A DNA stretch of 64,000 nt from SZUA-152 sp964401355 (GTDB taxonomy: Bacteria > Pseudomonadota > Gammaproteobacteria > SZUA-152): the NCBI GenBank assembly GCA_964401355.1, contig CAYNYJ010000003.1, positions 1-64,000 on the forward strand. The letters are read 5' to 3'. The notes under the pieces were generated by a model that ran no database searches, had not been told where the DNA came from, and saw only the letters and a list, made by a program, of their open reading frames with translations. This document shows positions 18,621 to 27,932 of the stretch, piece after piece. Position numbers and translations under genes: made by a program. The first letter of the stretch is position 1, and every line of letters begins with the position of its first letter.

Positions 18621-19562
18621 TTAAGTCGGCAGAAAATCGATAGGGTAGGTCACCACCATCACTTCAACATCACGGGCACCGAAGTTTAGTAATTTAACCC
18701 TGGCAACCAATCTTCTTTCCAATCTTTCATCATTCAATTCACTGGATATTATTTTGCACGCGGTTACCCGCCCTGAAGCCGCAATGGTAATTTCCAGCAC
18801 CACTTTTCCTTGCAGGGTAGGATCCTTACGTAAGGCACGACTGTACAAAGAATAAATCGCTCCTTTATTTCTATCAAAGACAAGAGAAACTTCTTCATAA
18901 GTGCGCGATAATTTTCCGGAACCCCCGCCACCCGTCACCCTGGGGCCAGCCTTTGCCACCATCTCCACCGGACTTTCCACTTGCGTAGTTTCACGTCCGG
19001 CAAGCGCACTACGGCCAACACCACTACTCAAGCGTGAAGTATCAATACCACCACTGCCCGACGCGCCAGAAGTCAGGATATTTCGCTTCATGGCTTTCGC
19101 AGCTGTAGCGCCCTTGGCCAAAGGACGATTCTTATTCAGCGCCGTGGTGACAGGTGCATCCCGCAAATCAGCCAATTCATCAGCGAAAGCTAACAAGCCC
19201 GAAGAGGCGGCTTTTTTACGAGCTTCAGCGACACGATCAACCTCAGGTTTTTTCTCGACCTTCTTTTTAGGTTTTTCTTCCTTCTTTTTTTCTTTCTTCT
19301 TCTCTTCCTTTTTTTCTTTTTTCTTTTCTATTTTTTTAGGAACAGGTTTCGGTTTTTGTTTTTCCAATAATAACTGTGCCAAACGAGGCGGCAACTCTTC
19401 CACTTTATCCCGATCGACTTCCGGCAAGGGTATAAATGGAATACCCAAGCTAAATACAAACGTCAACCCCATCGCAATAACAAGAATTTTTCTGAAGCGA
19501 CCTTCGTCGTCGTCCAGACGAGTCCAGGGCAATATATATGAGCGATAGACGAGTACAGACAC
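18621..19562 (-). CDS. AgmX/PglI C-terminal domain protein (TonB-like)
   Basis: The 313-residue protein has one membrane helix (residues 25-42, VIAMGLTFVFSLGIPFI). A lysine/glutamate-rich periplasm-spanning stretch with PKPVPKK and many KKEEKKK blocks (residues 68-105) follows. The C-terminal domain (residues 215-313) has IYSLYSRALRKDPTLQGKVVLEITI, a pattern of the AgmX/PglI C-terminal domain, which resembles TonB. It is the last gene of an ExbB/ExbD operon, so it probably transmits motor force from the inner membrane to the outer envelope. Confidence 0.85.
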   Translation of the reverse strand: MSVLVYRSYILPWTRLDDDEGRFRKILVIAMGLTFVFSLGIPFIPLPEVDRDKVEELPPRLAQLLLEKQKPKPVPKKIEKKKEKKEEKKKEKKKEEKPKKKVEKKPEVDRVAEARKKAASSGLLAFADELADLRDAPVTTALNKNRPLAKGATAAKAMKRNILTSGASGSGGIDTSRLSSGVGRSALAGRETTQVESPVEMVAKAGPRVTGGGGSGKLSRTYEEVSLVFDRNKGAIYSLYSRALRKDPTLQGKVVLEITIAASGRVTACKIISSELNDERLERRLVARVKLLNFGARDVEVMVVTYPIDFLPT

Positions 19563-19569
19563 GAATAAA

Positions 19570-20076
19570 TTATCCTTTGTCTCGTTTACGCAAAACAGCC
19601 AGAGAGATATTGGTGTAATTTGCCTTGGTACAGGTCAGCATGATCTTTTTCAGCAACGCAAAAGGAATTTTTTTGTCGCCCATAATTGTAACTTCACGCG
19701 GCAGGGGCTTTCCATCTGCGGCAAACTTACGCACTGTTCGTTTTGCCAAACGTAGCAATTCATCTTTGAGCGGTTTGATTTCAATGCTTTTGGTTCGCGC
19801 TACTTCAGACACCGTGGCCACCTTTCTTCCCTGCACAATGATGTCTTTCTCGCTAACAATGATGACCACTGTTTCTTTGGGCAATTGATCAGAGATAGAC
19901 TCAGGAAGCTTGATTTGCTTCGCACTCGGCAAATCCTGAACCGAAGAGGAACTTACCAATAGAAAAAATACCAGAATAGTAAAGATGTCCATCAACGACA
20001 CCATATTCAATGTGGCGTTACGTTTTGTACGCGCATGATGCCGCATCATACGTTTGGCGCGACGCGACTCACTCAT
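19570..20076 (-). CDS. ExbD/TolR family protein 1
   Basis: The 168-residue protein has one N-terminal membrane helix (LMDIFTILVFFLLV, residues 28-42). The proton-pathway aspartate is in SLMDIF, followed by a periplasmic domain with DIIVQGRKV. It is a stator partner of the ExbB-like protein upstream. Its start overlaps the end of the second ExbD gene by four bases. The periplasmic part is longer than in classical ExbD. Confidence 0.9.
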   Translation of the reverse strand: MSESRRAKRMMRHHARTKRNATLNMVSLMDIFTILVFFLLVSSSSVQDLPSAKQIKLPESISDQLPKETVVIIVSEKDIIVQGRKVATVSEVARTKSIEIKPLKDELLRLAKRTVRKFAADGKPLPREVTIMGDKKIPFALLKKIMLTCTKANYTNISLAVLRKRDKG

Positions 20077-20567
20077 GGCGCGTCACCAATGGCAATCAAT
20101 GGAAACAGCTCTTTCCTCACAACCGACGCGACTTCCACCACCTTTACTTCACGAACGGTATCCATGGCTTTGACCAACAATTCATATTCAATATTTGGCT
20201 CAAGCAAAATACTGATATTTTGTTTCTCTGGGAATCGCGTTTTAAGTTTAATAAGAAGATCGGAAAGCGCTGAAAAATCATGCTTGCCATCCACATTTTT
20301 TATCACTTTTAGAACGCCGCCAATAGTGTCTGCCACAACCAGCTTATCCTTGCGCACGATCACCTCGAAATTGCGCACCTTCTTTTGGTCATTCTTGGTT
20401 TGCAACGTTGAATCTGGCGGAAGATTGAGCTCCAAAATGCTGAGTTGAGAAAATGCTGCAGACAACAGCAAGAACGGAATAAGCACCACCATTAAATTCA
20501 TAAAGGCTGTGACATCAAGTTCCGGCACGCTACGATGGGCACGTCTGACGCGTCTTCTTACTGACAT
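20073..20567 (-). CDS. ExbD/TolR family protein 2
   Basis: The 164-residue protein has an N-terminal helix beginning FMNLMVVLIPFLLLSAAF. The position that is aspartate in most ExbD/TolR proteins is asparagine here (AFMNLMVVL), while its neighbour gene keeps LMDIF. This division into one active and one altered ExbD copy resembles the AglQ/AglS arrangement. A periplasmic domain with DKLVVADTIGGV follows. It overlaps the next gene by four bases. Confidence 0.88.
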   Translation of the reverse strand: MSVRRRVRRAHRSVPELDVTAFMNLMVVLIPFLLLSAAFSQLSILELNLPPDSTLQTKNDQKKVRNFEVIVRKDKLVVADTIGGVLKVIKNVDGKHDFSALSDLLIKLKTRFPEKQNISILLEPNIEYELLVKAMDTVREVKVVEVASVVRKELFPLIAIGDAP

Positions 20568-20582
20568 ACGAAATCGTTCCGC

Positions 20583-21239
20583 TTAATCTGCGCTACGAGC
20601 GCTTTCTTTACGAAACTCGGTGAGCGAGTTCAGAAACTTCACCGTTGCCATTTCCATGCTGTCAACAATCTCCGTTGTCTTGGTTTGCAGCACCGTAAAC
20701 ATCAACAGCAGCGGAATGGCCGCCATCAAACCAAAAGCAGTGGTATTCATGGCAACAGAAATACTCGCTGAAAGTAAATCCGCCTTATCCGCAGGATTAG
20801 CGTTTGCCACCGCACTAAAGGCCTGAATCAAACCAATAATAGTGCCTAACAAGCCCAGCAACGTAGCAATGTTCGCAAAGGTGGCCAGATAATGTGTGCG
20901 CTTTTCAAGGCGAGGGATAACCTCCATCAAACCTTCTTCCATCGCAATTTCAATATCATCACGGTGACTGGTCAACCGCAAACGGCTCAAGCCGTATGAC
21001 ATAATTTTACCCACCTCAGATTTCGAACGGCTACTGATCGCCATCGCCTGTTTATAATTATTAACTTTCAGTAGCGGCGTTAATTTATTCCACATGCTAC
21101 GATTTTTTAGCTTGGATACACTGAGGTACACATACCGCTCAATCGCAATTGCCGCACCCAACGCAAACACCACCAAGATGGGGTACATGAACGGCCCCCC
21201 CTCCTGGAAAAATTTTACAATCGCGTTAAAGACTTCCAT
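20583..21239 (-). CDS. MotA/TolQ/ExbB proton channel protein
   Basis: The 218-residue protein has three membrane helices (near residues 15-35, 115-140 and 160-185). The conserved block HYLATFANIATLLGLLGTIIGLIQAF is visible (landmark LLGLLGTIIGLIQAF), as is MNTTAFGLMAAIPLLLMF. This is the channel of the motor complex formed with the two ExbD proteins. The ATG follows AAGGAG. The 242 bases upstream hold no gene and probably the promoter of the four-gene motor operon. Confidence 0.92.
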   Translation of the reverse strand: MEVFNAIVKFFQEGGPFMYPILVVFALGAAIAIERYVYLSVSKLKNRSMWNKLTPLLKVNNYKQAMAISSRSKSEVGKIMSYGLSRLRLTSHRDDIEIAMEEGLMEVIPRLEKRTHYLATFANIATLLGLLGTIIGLIQAFSAVANANPADKADLLSASISVAMNTTAFGLMAAIPLLLMFTVLQTKTTEIVDSMEMATVKFLNSLTEFRKESARSAD

Positions 21240-21481
21240 ACCCTTCTCCTTACATCACAATATGTCATCATTATGCTGATATTTATGAGCATTAAGGCAC
21301 TCATCATGTCATAAACACGCCGCTAAGCGCTTGATGTAGCTCACAACATCCGCAGTAGATCACACCAGAAACACAGTATTAAACGGCCATCTATTGAGGT
21401 TCTTGAAATTTATCGATAAAACGAGGAAAACCAACCCAAATTTTTACGACAGATACTTGATCAACAACCCACAACTAGAAG

Positions 21482-21757
21482 TTATTTAACCCCAGCATCA
21501 TATAACATTCCATAATATTCAACCTGACGCTGAAAAACATCCCTATCCAAAACTTCCCATGAAGTATCAAACGAGCTGCTACCAGCACCACCCAATAGCG
21601 AACCCAAACGTGAGCTCTTCCACGGCACGATATACAGTATCTTCGGCAGCTCGCGGCTACCCTGAATAGCCGTTGAATCCAGCTCGATTCGATCCGCAGC
21701 AAATATATCCGGCGAGGTGAAAATGATCATGGCGGCAGCAACAAGATAAAATCTCAT
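21482..21757 (-). CDS. Small secreted protein of the ExbB/TPR cluster
   Basis: The 91-residue protein has a signal peptide (MRFYLVAAAMIIFTSPDIFA, cleaved before ADRIELD). The mature part includes ELPKILYIVPWKSS and a C-terminal DVFQRQVEYYGMLYD. I recognise no named family. Its start overlaps the stop of the TPR lipoprotein gene upstream, so it belongs to the same transcript. It may be a periplasmic part of the complex. Confidence 0.7.
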   Translation of the reverse strand: MRFYLVAAAMIIFTSPDIFAADRIELDSTAIQGSRELPKILYIVPWKSSRLGSLLGGAGSSSFDTSWEVLDRDVFQRQVEYYGMLYDAGVK

Positions 21758-22353
21758 TATTTTTTGGCCCTACGCGCTAAATCAACGATCCATTTCATCA
21801 CTTCCTTGTCTTCCGTTTTGTTTTCTGCTCTGGCCAATTCCTGGTAACGTTTATAATGCACTAACGCTTCTGTCAGCTTGCCCATATACAGCTCAAGCAA
21901 TATACCAAGATTGAGATGAGCATAAGCGTAATCAGGCTCAACCTGCAAGGCCTTTTCATAATAGGCAAAAGCTTCTTTAAATTTTCCCTCGGCGCGGTTA
22001 ATAATTCCCAAGTGGTTTAGGCTGACGATATTTTTTGCATTAATGTTAAGCGCTTGTAGAAATTCGCTTTTCGCTTGCTCCATTTTATTCGCACGAAAAT
22101 AAAGGATCCCCAGATTTGCGTGCGGCCCAGAGTAACTCGGATACCGTTCAATTAATTGTCGCAAAGCAGACTCTGCCTGCGCGTAATTGCCCTCACGCAT
22201 TGCCGACAGGGCATGTTCATAGGCCGTCGTAATTTTTGGATCAACCGTGGGAAGAAGTTTGCTTGTCTCTTTCTCACTCAAGCTACCAGGGCCCGTTGCC
22301 GCGCACCCGACAAGCAGCATAACGATAAAAACAATTTGTCCAAAACGCGTCAC
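21757..22353 (-). CDS. TPR lipoprotein
   Basis: The 198-residue protein begins with a lipoprotein signal ending in LLVGC (cysteine 17). It then has at least four tetratricopeptide repeats (residues 45-180), with typical NLGILYFRANKMEQAKSEFLQAL and HLGIINRAEGKFKEAFAYYEKAL units (landmarks NLGILYF, LGIINRAEGKF, LNLGILLELYMGK). It is probably anchored in the outer membrane as a scaffold. 133 bases separate it from the large TPR gene upstream. Confidence 0.88.
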   Translation of the reverse strand: MTRFGQIVFIVMLLVGCAATGPGSLSEKETSKLLPTVDPKITTAYEHALSAMREGNYAQAESALRQLIERYPSYSGPHANLGILYFRANKMEQAKSEFLQALNINAKNIVSLNHLGIINRAEGKFKEAFAYYEKALQVEPDYAYAHLNLGILLELYMGKLTEALVHYKRYQELARAENKTEDKEVMKWIVDLARRAKK

Positions 22354-22486
22354 ATAGAACTCCTGCCAATAAAGGCCAAAGACAGCTTTAAATCTACATT
22401 ACGGTCCATCACCCCTCCTAGCAACCAATCTTTTAAACCAAACCTAAACACGCTTTCCGTTGCAATATCGTTTCAACAATCCACAA

Positions 22487-25324
22487 TTAATGAATTAATT
22501 TTGAAACCATTTCGCTTCTTTCAGACTTGGCATAACGTATTGGGTTAAGCATTTTTAACTTACTAAAACTTTTTTCCATCCACTCGTCATACATCCCTTC
22601 ACTGACACGACCAACATTTGATTCATGAATGTTAATCGACGTTTCTTCGAACGGGTAGGCTTGTTCTTCCAACAAAATATCATATTGCTCAAGCTCTTCT
22701 TCCGATAATCCAGACGGCCGCTCAGAACCCATCAATTCTTGACCAAACTCATTATAAATTTCCGCCAACCAGTAGACAGAAGCCGTTGTCACTTCTGCAA
22801 TACCGTAATCTGCTGCCAAGGTATAAGCCGCAACAGCCTCTTCCATTTTTTGTTTCTTGCGTTTCAGATTTTTCTTCAGCGGCCGCACCAACTTAATTTG
22901 CTGATAAGACTTCATCACCGGCGATGCCAATTCAAACGCCGCGGTTGCCGCCAGATACTGTGTACGCGCAGTGCTCGCGGCTCCTGCAGCTTTATCCCGA
23001 CGCAGAATCTCCTTTAACCAGTAGCGGCGATCACCTTGCCGCCCCGCCTTACCGTAAAGCACCGCAAGTTTATTACGTGCTTCCGTCGCCTGCTCCATCG
23101 GCTCAGGAAACATGCCAATATAACGTTTATAAGTACTCACTACCTTTTCCTGTACGCCGGCCTTTTCGTACAACTCAGCAGCCTGCCATACCGCTTCGCG
23201 CTTAATCTCAGGATCAGACTGACTCGCAGACATATTTTCCAGTTCACCAGCAGCCTTCACCGACTTTCCCATCTCCAGATAGGCTTTAACAAGATTCCCA
23301 GAAACCCTTTCCGCCAATGGATGATTTGGATTTTTTTCACGAAAGGTAGAAAACTTTTCAACAGCTTGCGCCCATCGTTTAGACTCCATCAAGCTTGCGG
23401 CAATATCAAATTCTGCGGACACGATAACAGAAGAGCCAGGCGATACTTGTTTAACACGTGAAAACTGGGCAATCGCTCCTTGCAAATTACCCTTGGACTT
23501 CATGTACTCGCCCTGTTTATAAACAGCTGCCGCCAAACCATCAACTAACAGTTTTCGGCCTTGATCATCTTTTCCCATTAAACTCAAGGCGACCTTATAT
23601 GCCACTTCCGCCCGGGTATAATCGCCTTTTTCGAATTCTGCACGGGCAATAATTTTCCAGGCCGTGCGCCGCGTTTCCGCCTTCGCCCCCTGTGAAATCT
23701 CAAGTATTTCTCGCGCAGCCACTGCCGCTTGCGCATATTTCTTTAACGCAAACATGTCCTGCGCGGCCTTGGTCAGCACTTCCGCAGCACGCGTGTCATC
23801 AGGAAAGGTTTTCCCAAAACGCAATGCGCTCCCCACCGCTAGACGGCTGAAAGTCAACTTTTGTTTCCCGCTCGCCTGTTTTTCCGCTTCAGCATACGAC
23901 AACAAGGCCGCATAACCAGCTTCTGCATCTCTGCCGAAACGCAAATACTGATATGCTGTTTTTTCAAATTGCTTCGCGGAGCTTTCAAACTTGCCAGCTT
24001 CAAATAACAGCTCTGCATATAGAAAATTGAGTTTCTGCGAACTCTTGCTTTGTCGAAACCATTTTAGATGTTTGCGATACCAAACAAATGCCTGTTGATA
24101 ACTTTCAGGCGTTTTTGTTTTTTGCGCCTGGGCATGAACATGTCTGACAACATCTTCGGAATTTTTTCTTAAGGCTATTTTCAGCTGGGCCAGGATTGTG
24201 TCTTCCTGCTCTTCATATCGTTGCCAGTACGACCCATTAATCCGATAACGTTTAACAAAACTTTTTTTCTCTTCAATCAATACACTGGCGAACCCTGCCG
24301 CCGTATATGTTTCTATTGCTTTGAGATCAAACTCATAGGCTTGCTCATGCATGGGATACGCTTCTGAGAAGGCATGATAGGCAGTAGCCGCATCGCGCAC
24401 TCGCCCTTGTTTGACATAAAACTCCGCTAATGCCTCGTATATCTGTATTTCATAATCACGCCGCGCCGAGCCTTTAAAAAAATCTTTTATAGCGTCAGGG
24501 CCACCCAATTCGTTGAAGCTCAGAATCGCAACCCGAAATACGTCATCAACGAGTTCTTTATCACCACGGCTTAATTCTTTCTTTGCGACAAGGCCAACGG
24601 AAGGTTTTAATTTACGATCCACCAATTCAAAAAAAGCGCGCAATGCACGTTGGTATTTTTCCTGCTTAAACAAGGCCCAACCCCGCTGGGCCATGGCCTT
24701 TTCAAAATAACGTGATTTTGAGCCCACCGTCAGCACCTGTGTATATGCCAGTTCTGCGGGTTTAAATCGGCGTAGGCCGAACATCAATTCACCCCGGCGA
24801 AATTGCAGTTCATCCCTGTTTTCTGCGCGCGAATTTATTGCCAATAAACTCTTCAAGGCGTTCAAGGCTTTTTCTGGCTGACCGGCCTGCTCGTAGGCTT
24901 TGGACAACTGGTAAAGCAGACCAGCACTTTGTGCTCCACCACTCGCCACCTTCAAAGCATCTTCGTATAATTTTATCGCGCCCCGATAGGTGATGTTACG
25001 CAAGGTGTCCAGATCGGCATCGACGCCCGCATCTCCCTGACCAAAAACCTCCATCTGTTTCTGGAAGCGTTCTTCACTACGCTCCATTTCCAAATCTGCC
25101 AGACGACGCATTGCCTCAACCTTTTGCGATTCCTGTTTGGCCCCGGCCATGAATTCCCAATAATTATCCATCGCCTTATCGCGGCCACCGATGATGGGAG
25201 ATTCCGTATCAATCTGGATATCAAGCTCATCCAGATCGCCCAGGGTTTGCTGTTTGGGAGCACCGGCACAACCTGCCAATATCACACCCGTAATCGCCGC
25301 CAGAATCCATAAACGTCGACTCAT
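22487..25324 (-). CDS. Large TPR-repeat lipoprotein
   Basis: The protein of about 945 residues has a lipobox (ILAGCAG, cysteine near residue 18) and many degenerate TPR units from about residue 60 to 850, such as LLYQLSKAYEQAGQPEKAL. I chose the ATG at 25324, which overlaps the preceding TGA (ATGA), over one five codons earlier. The size and position recall the large TPR proteins of Glt/Agl-type envelope complexes. A role as outer-membrane-side scaffold is inferred. Confidence 0.85.
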   Translation of the reverse strand: MSRRLWILAAITGVILAGCAGAPKQQTLGDLDELDIQIDTESPIIGGRDKAMDNYWEFMAGAKQESQKVEAMRRLADLEMERSEERFQKQMEVFGQGDAGVDADLDTLRNITYRGAIKLYEDALKVASGGAQSAGLLYQLSKAYEQAGQPEKALNALKSLLAINSRAENRDELQFRRGELMFGLRRFKPAELAYTQVLTVGSKSRYFEKAMAQRGWALFKQEKYQRALRAFFELVDRKLKPSVGLVAKKELSRGDKELVDDVFRVAILSFNELGGPDAIKDFFKGSARRDYEIQIYEALAEFYVKQGRVRDAATAYHAFSEAYPMHEQAYEFDLKAIETYTAAGFASVLIEEKKSFVKRYRINGSYWQRYEEQEDTILAQLKIALRKNSEDVVRHVHAQAQKTKTPESYQQAFVWYRKHLKWFRQSKSSQKLNFLYAELLFEAGKFESSAKQFEKTAYQYLRFGRDAEAGYAALLSYAEAEKQASGKQKLTFSRLAVGSALRFGKTFPDDTRAAEVLTKAAQDMFALKKYAQAAVAAREILEISQGAKAETRRTAWKIIARAEFEKGDYTRAEVAYKVALSLMGKDDQGRKLLVDGLAAAVYKQGEYMKSKGNLQGAIAQFSRVKQVSPGSSVIVSAEFDIAASLMESKRWAQAVEKFSTFREKNPNHPLAERVSGNLVKAYLEMGKSVKAAGELENMSASQSDPEIKREAVWQAAELYEKAGVQEKVVSTYKRYIGMFPEPMEQATEARNKLAVLYGKAGRQGDRRYWLKEILRRDKAAGAASTARTQYLAATAAFELASPVMKSYQQIKLVRPLKKNLKRKKQKMEEAVAAYTLAADYGIAEVTTASVYWLAEIYNEFGQELMGSERPSGLSEEELEQYDILLEEQAYPFEETSINIHESNVGRVSEGMYDEWMEKSFSKLKMLNPIRYAKSERSEMVSKLIH

Positions 25325-26844
25325 TGGCCGCTGCCCCAACGCTTCGAGGCATAATCATAGATTTGCGCCATGGAAAAACGCGCCTCGCCTGCATAACCCA
25401 GCAAACGTTGTTGACGCTTTTCCAGTTCTTCCAATGCCAACACCTTGAGGTGAGTTTGCAGACGTTCCACCATGCCAATCACTTGGCCTTGCAAGCTCGC
25501 AATTTTCCCATTAAGTTTTTGGCGGTGCTGAGGTGCTAAATCATCACTGTCATCAATCTCCGATGACCATTGTTCCAGGCGTCCCATCGACAAGCGCAAC
25601 TGTGCATAATTTTTTAAGGTTTCCTGAAATTCGTGGGTGGCAAACAATTGCCATAAATATCGACCCCCTGGAGTCTTGGGTAGTTCCGTCAAAACCCAGC
25701 TTTCTGCCATTCCCTGATTACCGACGGCACGCGCCAACCTGTCCATCATCGAACCATTTTTAACCGCCGTTTCAGCCAGCGTTACCTGTTCCATCTCACT
25801 TTTAAAGGAGGCCAGCGCCTGTTGGTAATACTGTAATGCCTGCTTGTACGCATCCAGTTTGCCAAACGCAAAGGGCACCGCCAGCAGGCCGTCTTGCACG
25901 GCAGAATCACTGGGATTTTGCTTGATCAATTCCAACCATGGCACCAGGGACTTTTTATATTGCTGTTTCGCCGAATACGCGCGCCCCAGGCCTAACAGAG
26001 ATTTGCTCGACATCGGGCCTTGCAAACGTGTTTTTACGAAATAGGACTGCGCCTGATCCGGGTCTTTTTTACTGAGGTAATGGTATGCGAGGGTCAGGTT
26101 CGCCTTGTCACGCAAGGCGCGACTCTCTTCGCTGTGCGCGTCAGCAGCCCCTAGGTCGGCCAGCAGTTGACGACCTTCCTGCACCTCACCCTGACGAAAT
26201 AGCGCGACCCCAAGATTGAATCGACCGTAAGTCGCCCATACGGATTTTTCACTGAGTTGCTGTACCAGAGATTTTTGCCCCAGCTGGCGCAAATGCGTTT
26301 CCGCTTCATCGAAGCGCTGCTGTTGCATCAACAACATCGCACTCAACAATAAATACTCCTGCTGTGCCGGGCCGGACAAGGCAGTGACGATGCGTTTTAG
26401 CGTGGCCAACGCCTCGTCGATCTGCCGACGCTGATATTGCACTTTCGCTAGGCGCAGCCAGGCCAGATCGCGCAGCTGTTGTGGCTGGCCGCTCTCGCCC
26501 AACGCGGTGAATATTTCAGCGGCCTTATGATGCGCCCCGTAAGCAAGATACATCCCGCCCAACGCAAGCTGTAGTTGCGCAGGCGGCCCCTTGATGCGCC
26601 CCTGTAACTGATCGGCCTTTAATTGGGTAAGAGCGGCAAAGGGGTTTCCCAGCAGCAAATCAAACTGTGCAGCGCGCACCATGGGGTCTTCAAGCTGTTG
26701 CCAGGCGACCGGGGCTGCGAGCGTGAAGCCAAAGGGGAGCAGGGCGAATGTACCCACGCCCAGCAGCCATGCCCGCAAACCGGGCAGGGATTTCTCCTGT
26801 GGACTGATCTTGCCCCGCTTATTCCCTCGCATCGACAACTCCAT
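25321..26844 (-). CDS. TPR-repeat secreted protein
   Basis: The 507-residue protein has an N-terminal signal or anchor (LLGVGTFALLPFGFTLAAPVA, residues 28-47). Repeated helical hairpins follow, for example LAWLRLAKVQYQRRQIDEALATLKRIV, and a C-terminal coiled coil (SLQGQVIGMVERLQTHLKVLALEELEKRQQRLL region; landmarks LQGQVIG, LEELEKRQQRLL). It overlaps the next TPR gene by ATGA and follows the 209-residue secreted protein by three bases, so translation is coupled. It is periplasmic or envelope-bound. Confidence 0.82.
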   Translation of the reverse strand: MELSMRGNKRGKISPQEKSLPGLRAWLLGVGTFALLPFGFTLAAPVAWQQLEDPMVRAAQFDLLLGNPFAALTQLKADQLQGRIKGPPAQLQLALGGMYLAYGAHHKAAEIFTALGESGQPQQLRDLAWLRLAKVQYQRRQIDEALATLKRIVTALSGPAQQEYLLLSAMLLMQQQRFDEAETHLRQLGQKSLVQQLSEKSVWATYGRFNLGVALFRQGEVQEGRQLLADLGAADAHSEESRALRDKANLTLAYHYLSKKDPDQAQSYFVKTRLQGPMSSKSLLGLGRAYSAKQQYKKSLVPWLELIKQNPSDSAVQDGLLAVPFAFGKLDAYKQALQYYQQALASFKSEMEQVTLAETAVKNGSMMDRLARAVGNQGMAESWVLTELPKTPGGRYLWQLFATHEFQETLKNYAQLRLSMGRLEQWSSEIDDSDDLAPQHRQKLNGKIASLQGQVIGMVERLQTHLKVLALEELEKRQQRLLGYAGEARFSMAQIYDYASKRWGSGQ

Positions 26845-26847
26845 GAA

Positions 26848-27477
26848 CTACTTCCATTCCTTGAACGACAACTCGGGAAAGGCCTGATTTTTGCCGGTGG
26901 CGATACGCAGTTCGACCACGCGTCGTCCCACGCCGGAAATAATCACCAGGGTGGCCTCAAGCTGAAAATCGGGATCTTTGGGTACCCGCCCCATCAACAC
27001 AGCCGTCAGTTGATGACGACCCGCGGGCACATTATCCCAAAACAGCCGATGACTGCCGCCCTTCGAAAGCGCCTCCAGTTCTACTTTCGCATACTGATGA
27101 AACGAGGCTGTCTGTTCACCAATCTGCAATTGAATGCTGTCTAACTGAAAAAATGCTGTGGGCTCTACCGACACCAATACCAGTAACTGGGTCTTGGAAG
27201 ACAGCTCACGCGTCTCTTCCAAAACCGCCATGTCAGCGCCCAGGCTAACAACGTCATTGAGGATTTGTTCGACTTCCGCATCCAGTTGCTGGAAGCGTAT
27301 CTCACTGTCTGTGCCCGCAGACACACTTATCGCGATATCCGGTGTGGCCGCATACACCGAGCCTGCACCGATTGCCCCCATCCCAAAAAACCAGGATCCG
27401 ATAAACCAGAGTCCAATAAACCAACGTCCAACAAACCAAAGCACCGACAGCGGTCGCTTTGTGTTTACTTGTTTCAT
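26848..27477 (-). CDS. Secreted protein, first gene of the TPR/ExbB cluster
   Basis: I place the start at the ATG at 27477, preceded by GGAG. An earlier in-frame ATG at 27531 would add 18 residues ahead of the signal peptide. The signal segment holds four copies of the pentapeptide (L/R/S)WF(V/I/F)G and ends VYAA. The mature protein of about 165 residues is rich in beta strands, with a helical DAEVEQILNDVVSLG stretch. No named family was recognised. It lies three bases before the next gene. Confidence 0.7.
   Translation of the reverse strand: MKQVNTKRPLSVLWFVGRWFIGLWFIGSWFFGMGAIGAGSVYAATPDIAISVSAGTDSEIRFQQLDAEVEQILNDVVSLGADMAVLEETRELSSKTQLLVLVSVEPTAFFQLDSIQLQIGEQTASFHQYAKVELEALSKGGSHRLFWDNVPAGRHQLTAVLMGRVPKDPDFQLEATLVIISGVGRRVVELRIATGKNQAFPELSFKEWK
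27382..27441. repeat. 15-bp imperfect tandem repeat inside a signal peptide
   Basis: Four 15-bp units with core CCAATAAACCA read on the minus strand as LWFVG, RWFIG, LWFIG and SWFFG. They form the hydrophobic core of the export signal. Unit loss or gain would keep the frame. Confidence 0.85.
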
Positions 27478-27932
27478 ACTACTCCACTCAGCCTTGTGTG
27501 GCCTTTCAGCATACCCCAACATTACTGACAACCCAATGCCGGAATGCCTCGAAACGCGGCTTCTTCCCCTTAAGGCTCACCCACTGGCCTTTTTTGCGCA
27601 TTTTATGAACGATTTTCGTGTAAAAATGGCTTTCCACTCAAAAAGTGGCATATCGTAAAATCATGTTTCTGATGCAGGGTTCAACATTTTTTCATATATT
27701 CAAACACACGGTATGGGAAAGCAAACAAAAGAAACCATCCGGCGAAGCCAAACGTGTAGTAACCTGTAAAGTGATCCGCGGGCTTAAATTTCAAAACAAT
27801 TTCAAAAAGCGACGGGGCAAACTGCGGCTGACGACAGTCAAAAATAAATTTATCATCAGCGCACCGCTGAACTGCAAGCATTCTATACTGGCCTGCCCCG
27901 CCAACGAATGATCAATGGAAGGATACGCATCA
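27478..27932. other. Gene-free divergent intergenic region
   Basis: About 450 bases separate the divergent cluster gene (minus) and the GGDEF-like gene (plus). I see no convincing gene, repeat or RNA here. It must hold both promoters, and it is AT-richer than its flanks. GGAAGGA at 27916-27922 serves as ribosome binding site for the plus-strand gene. Confidence 0.6.

Noticed and set aside
27645..27911. 88-codon open frame before the GGDEF-like gene
   Set aside because: No ribosome binding site, random-looking basic composition, and it occupies the only promoter space for the next gene.
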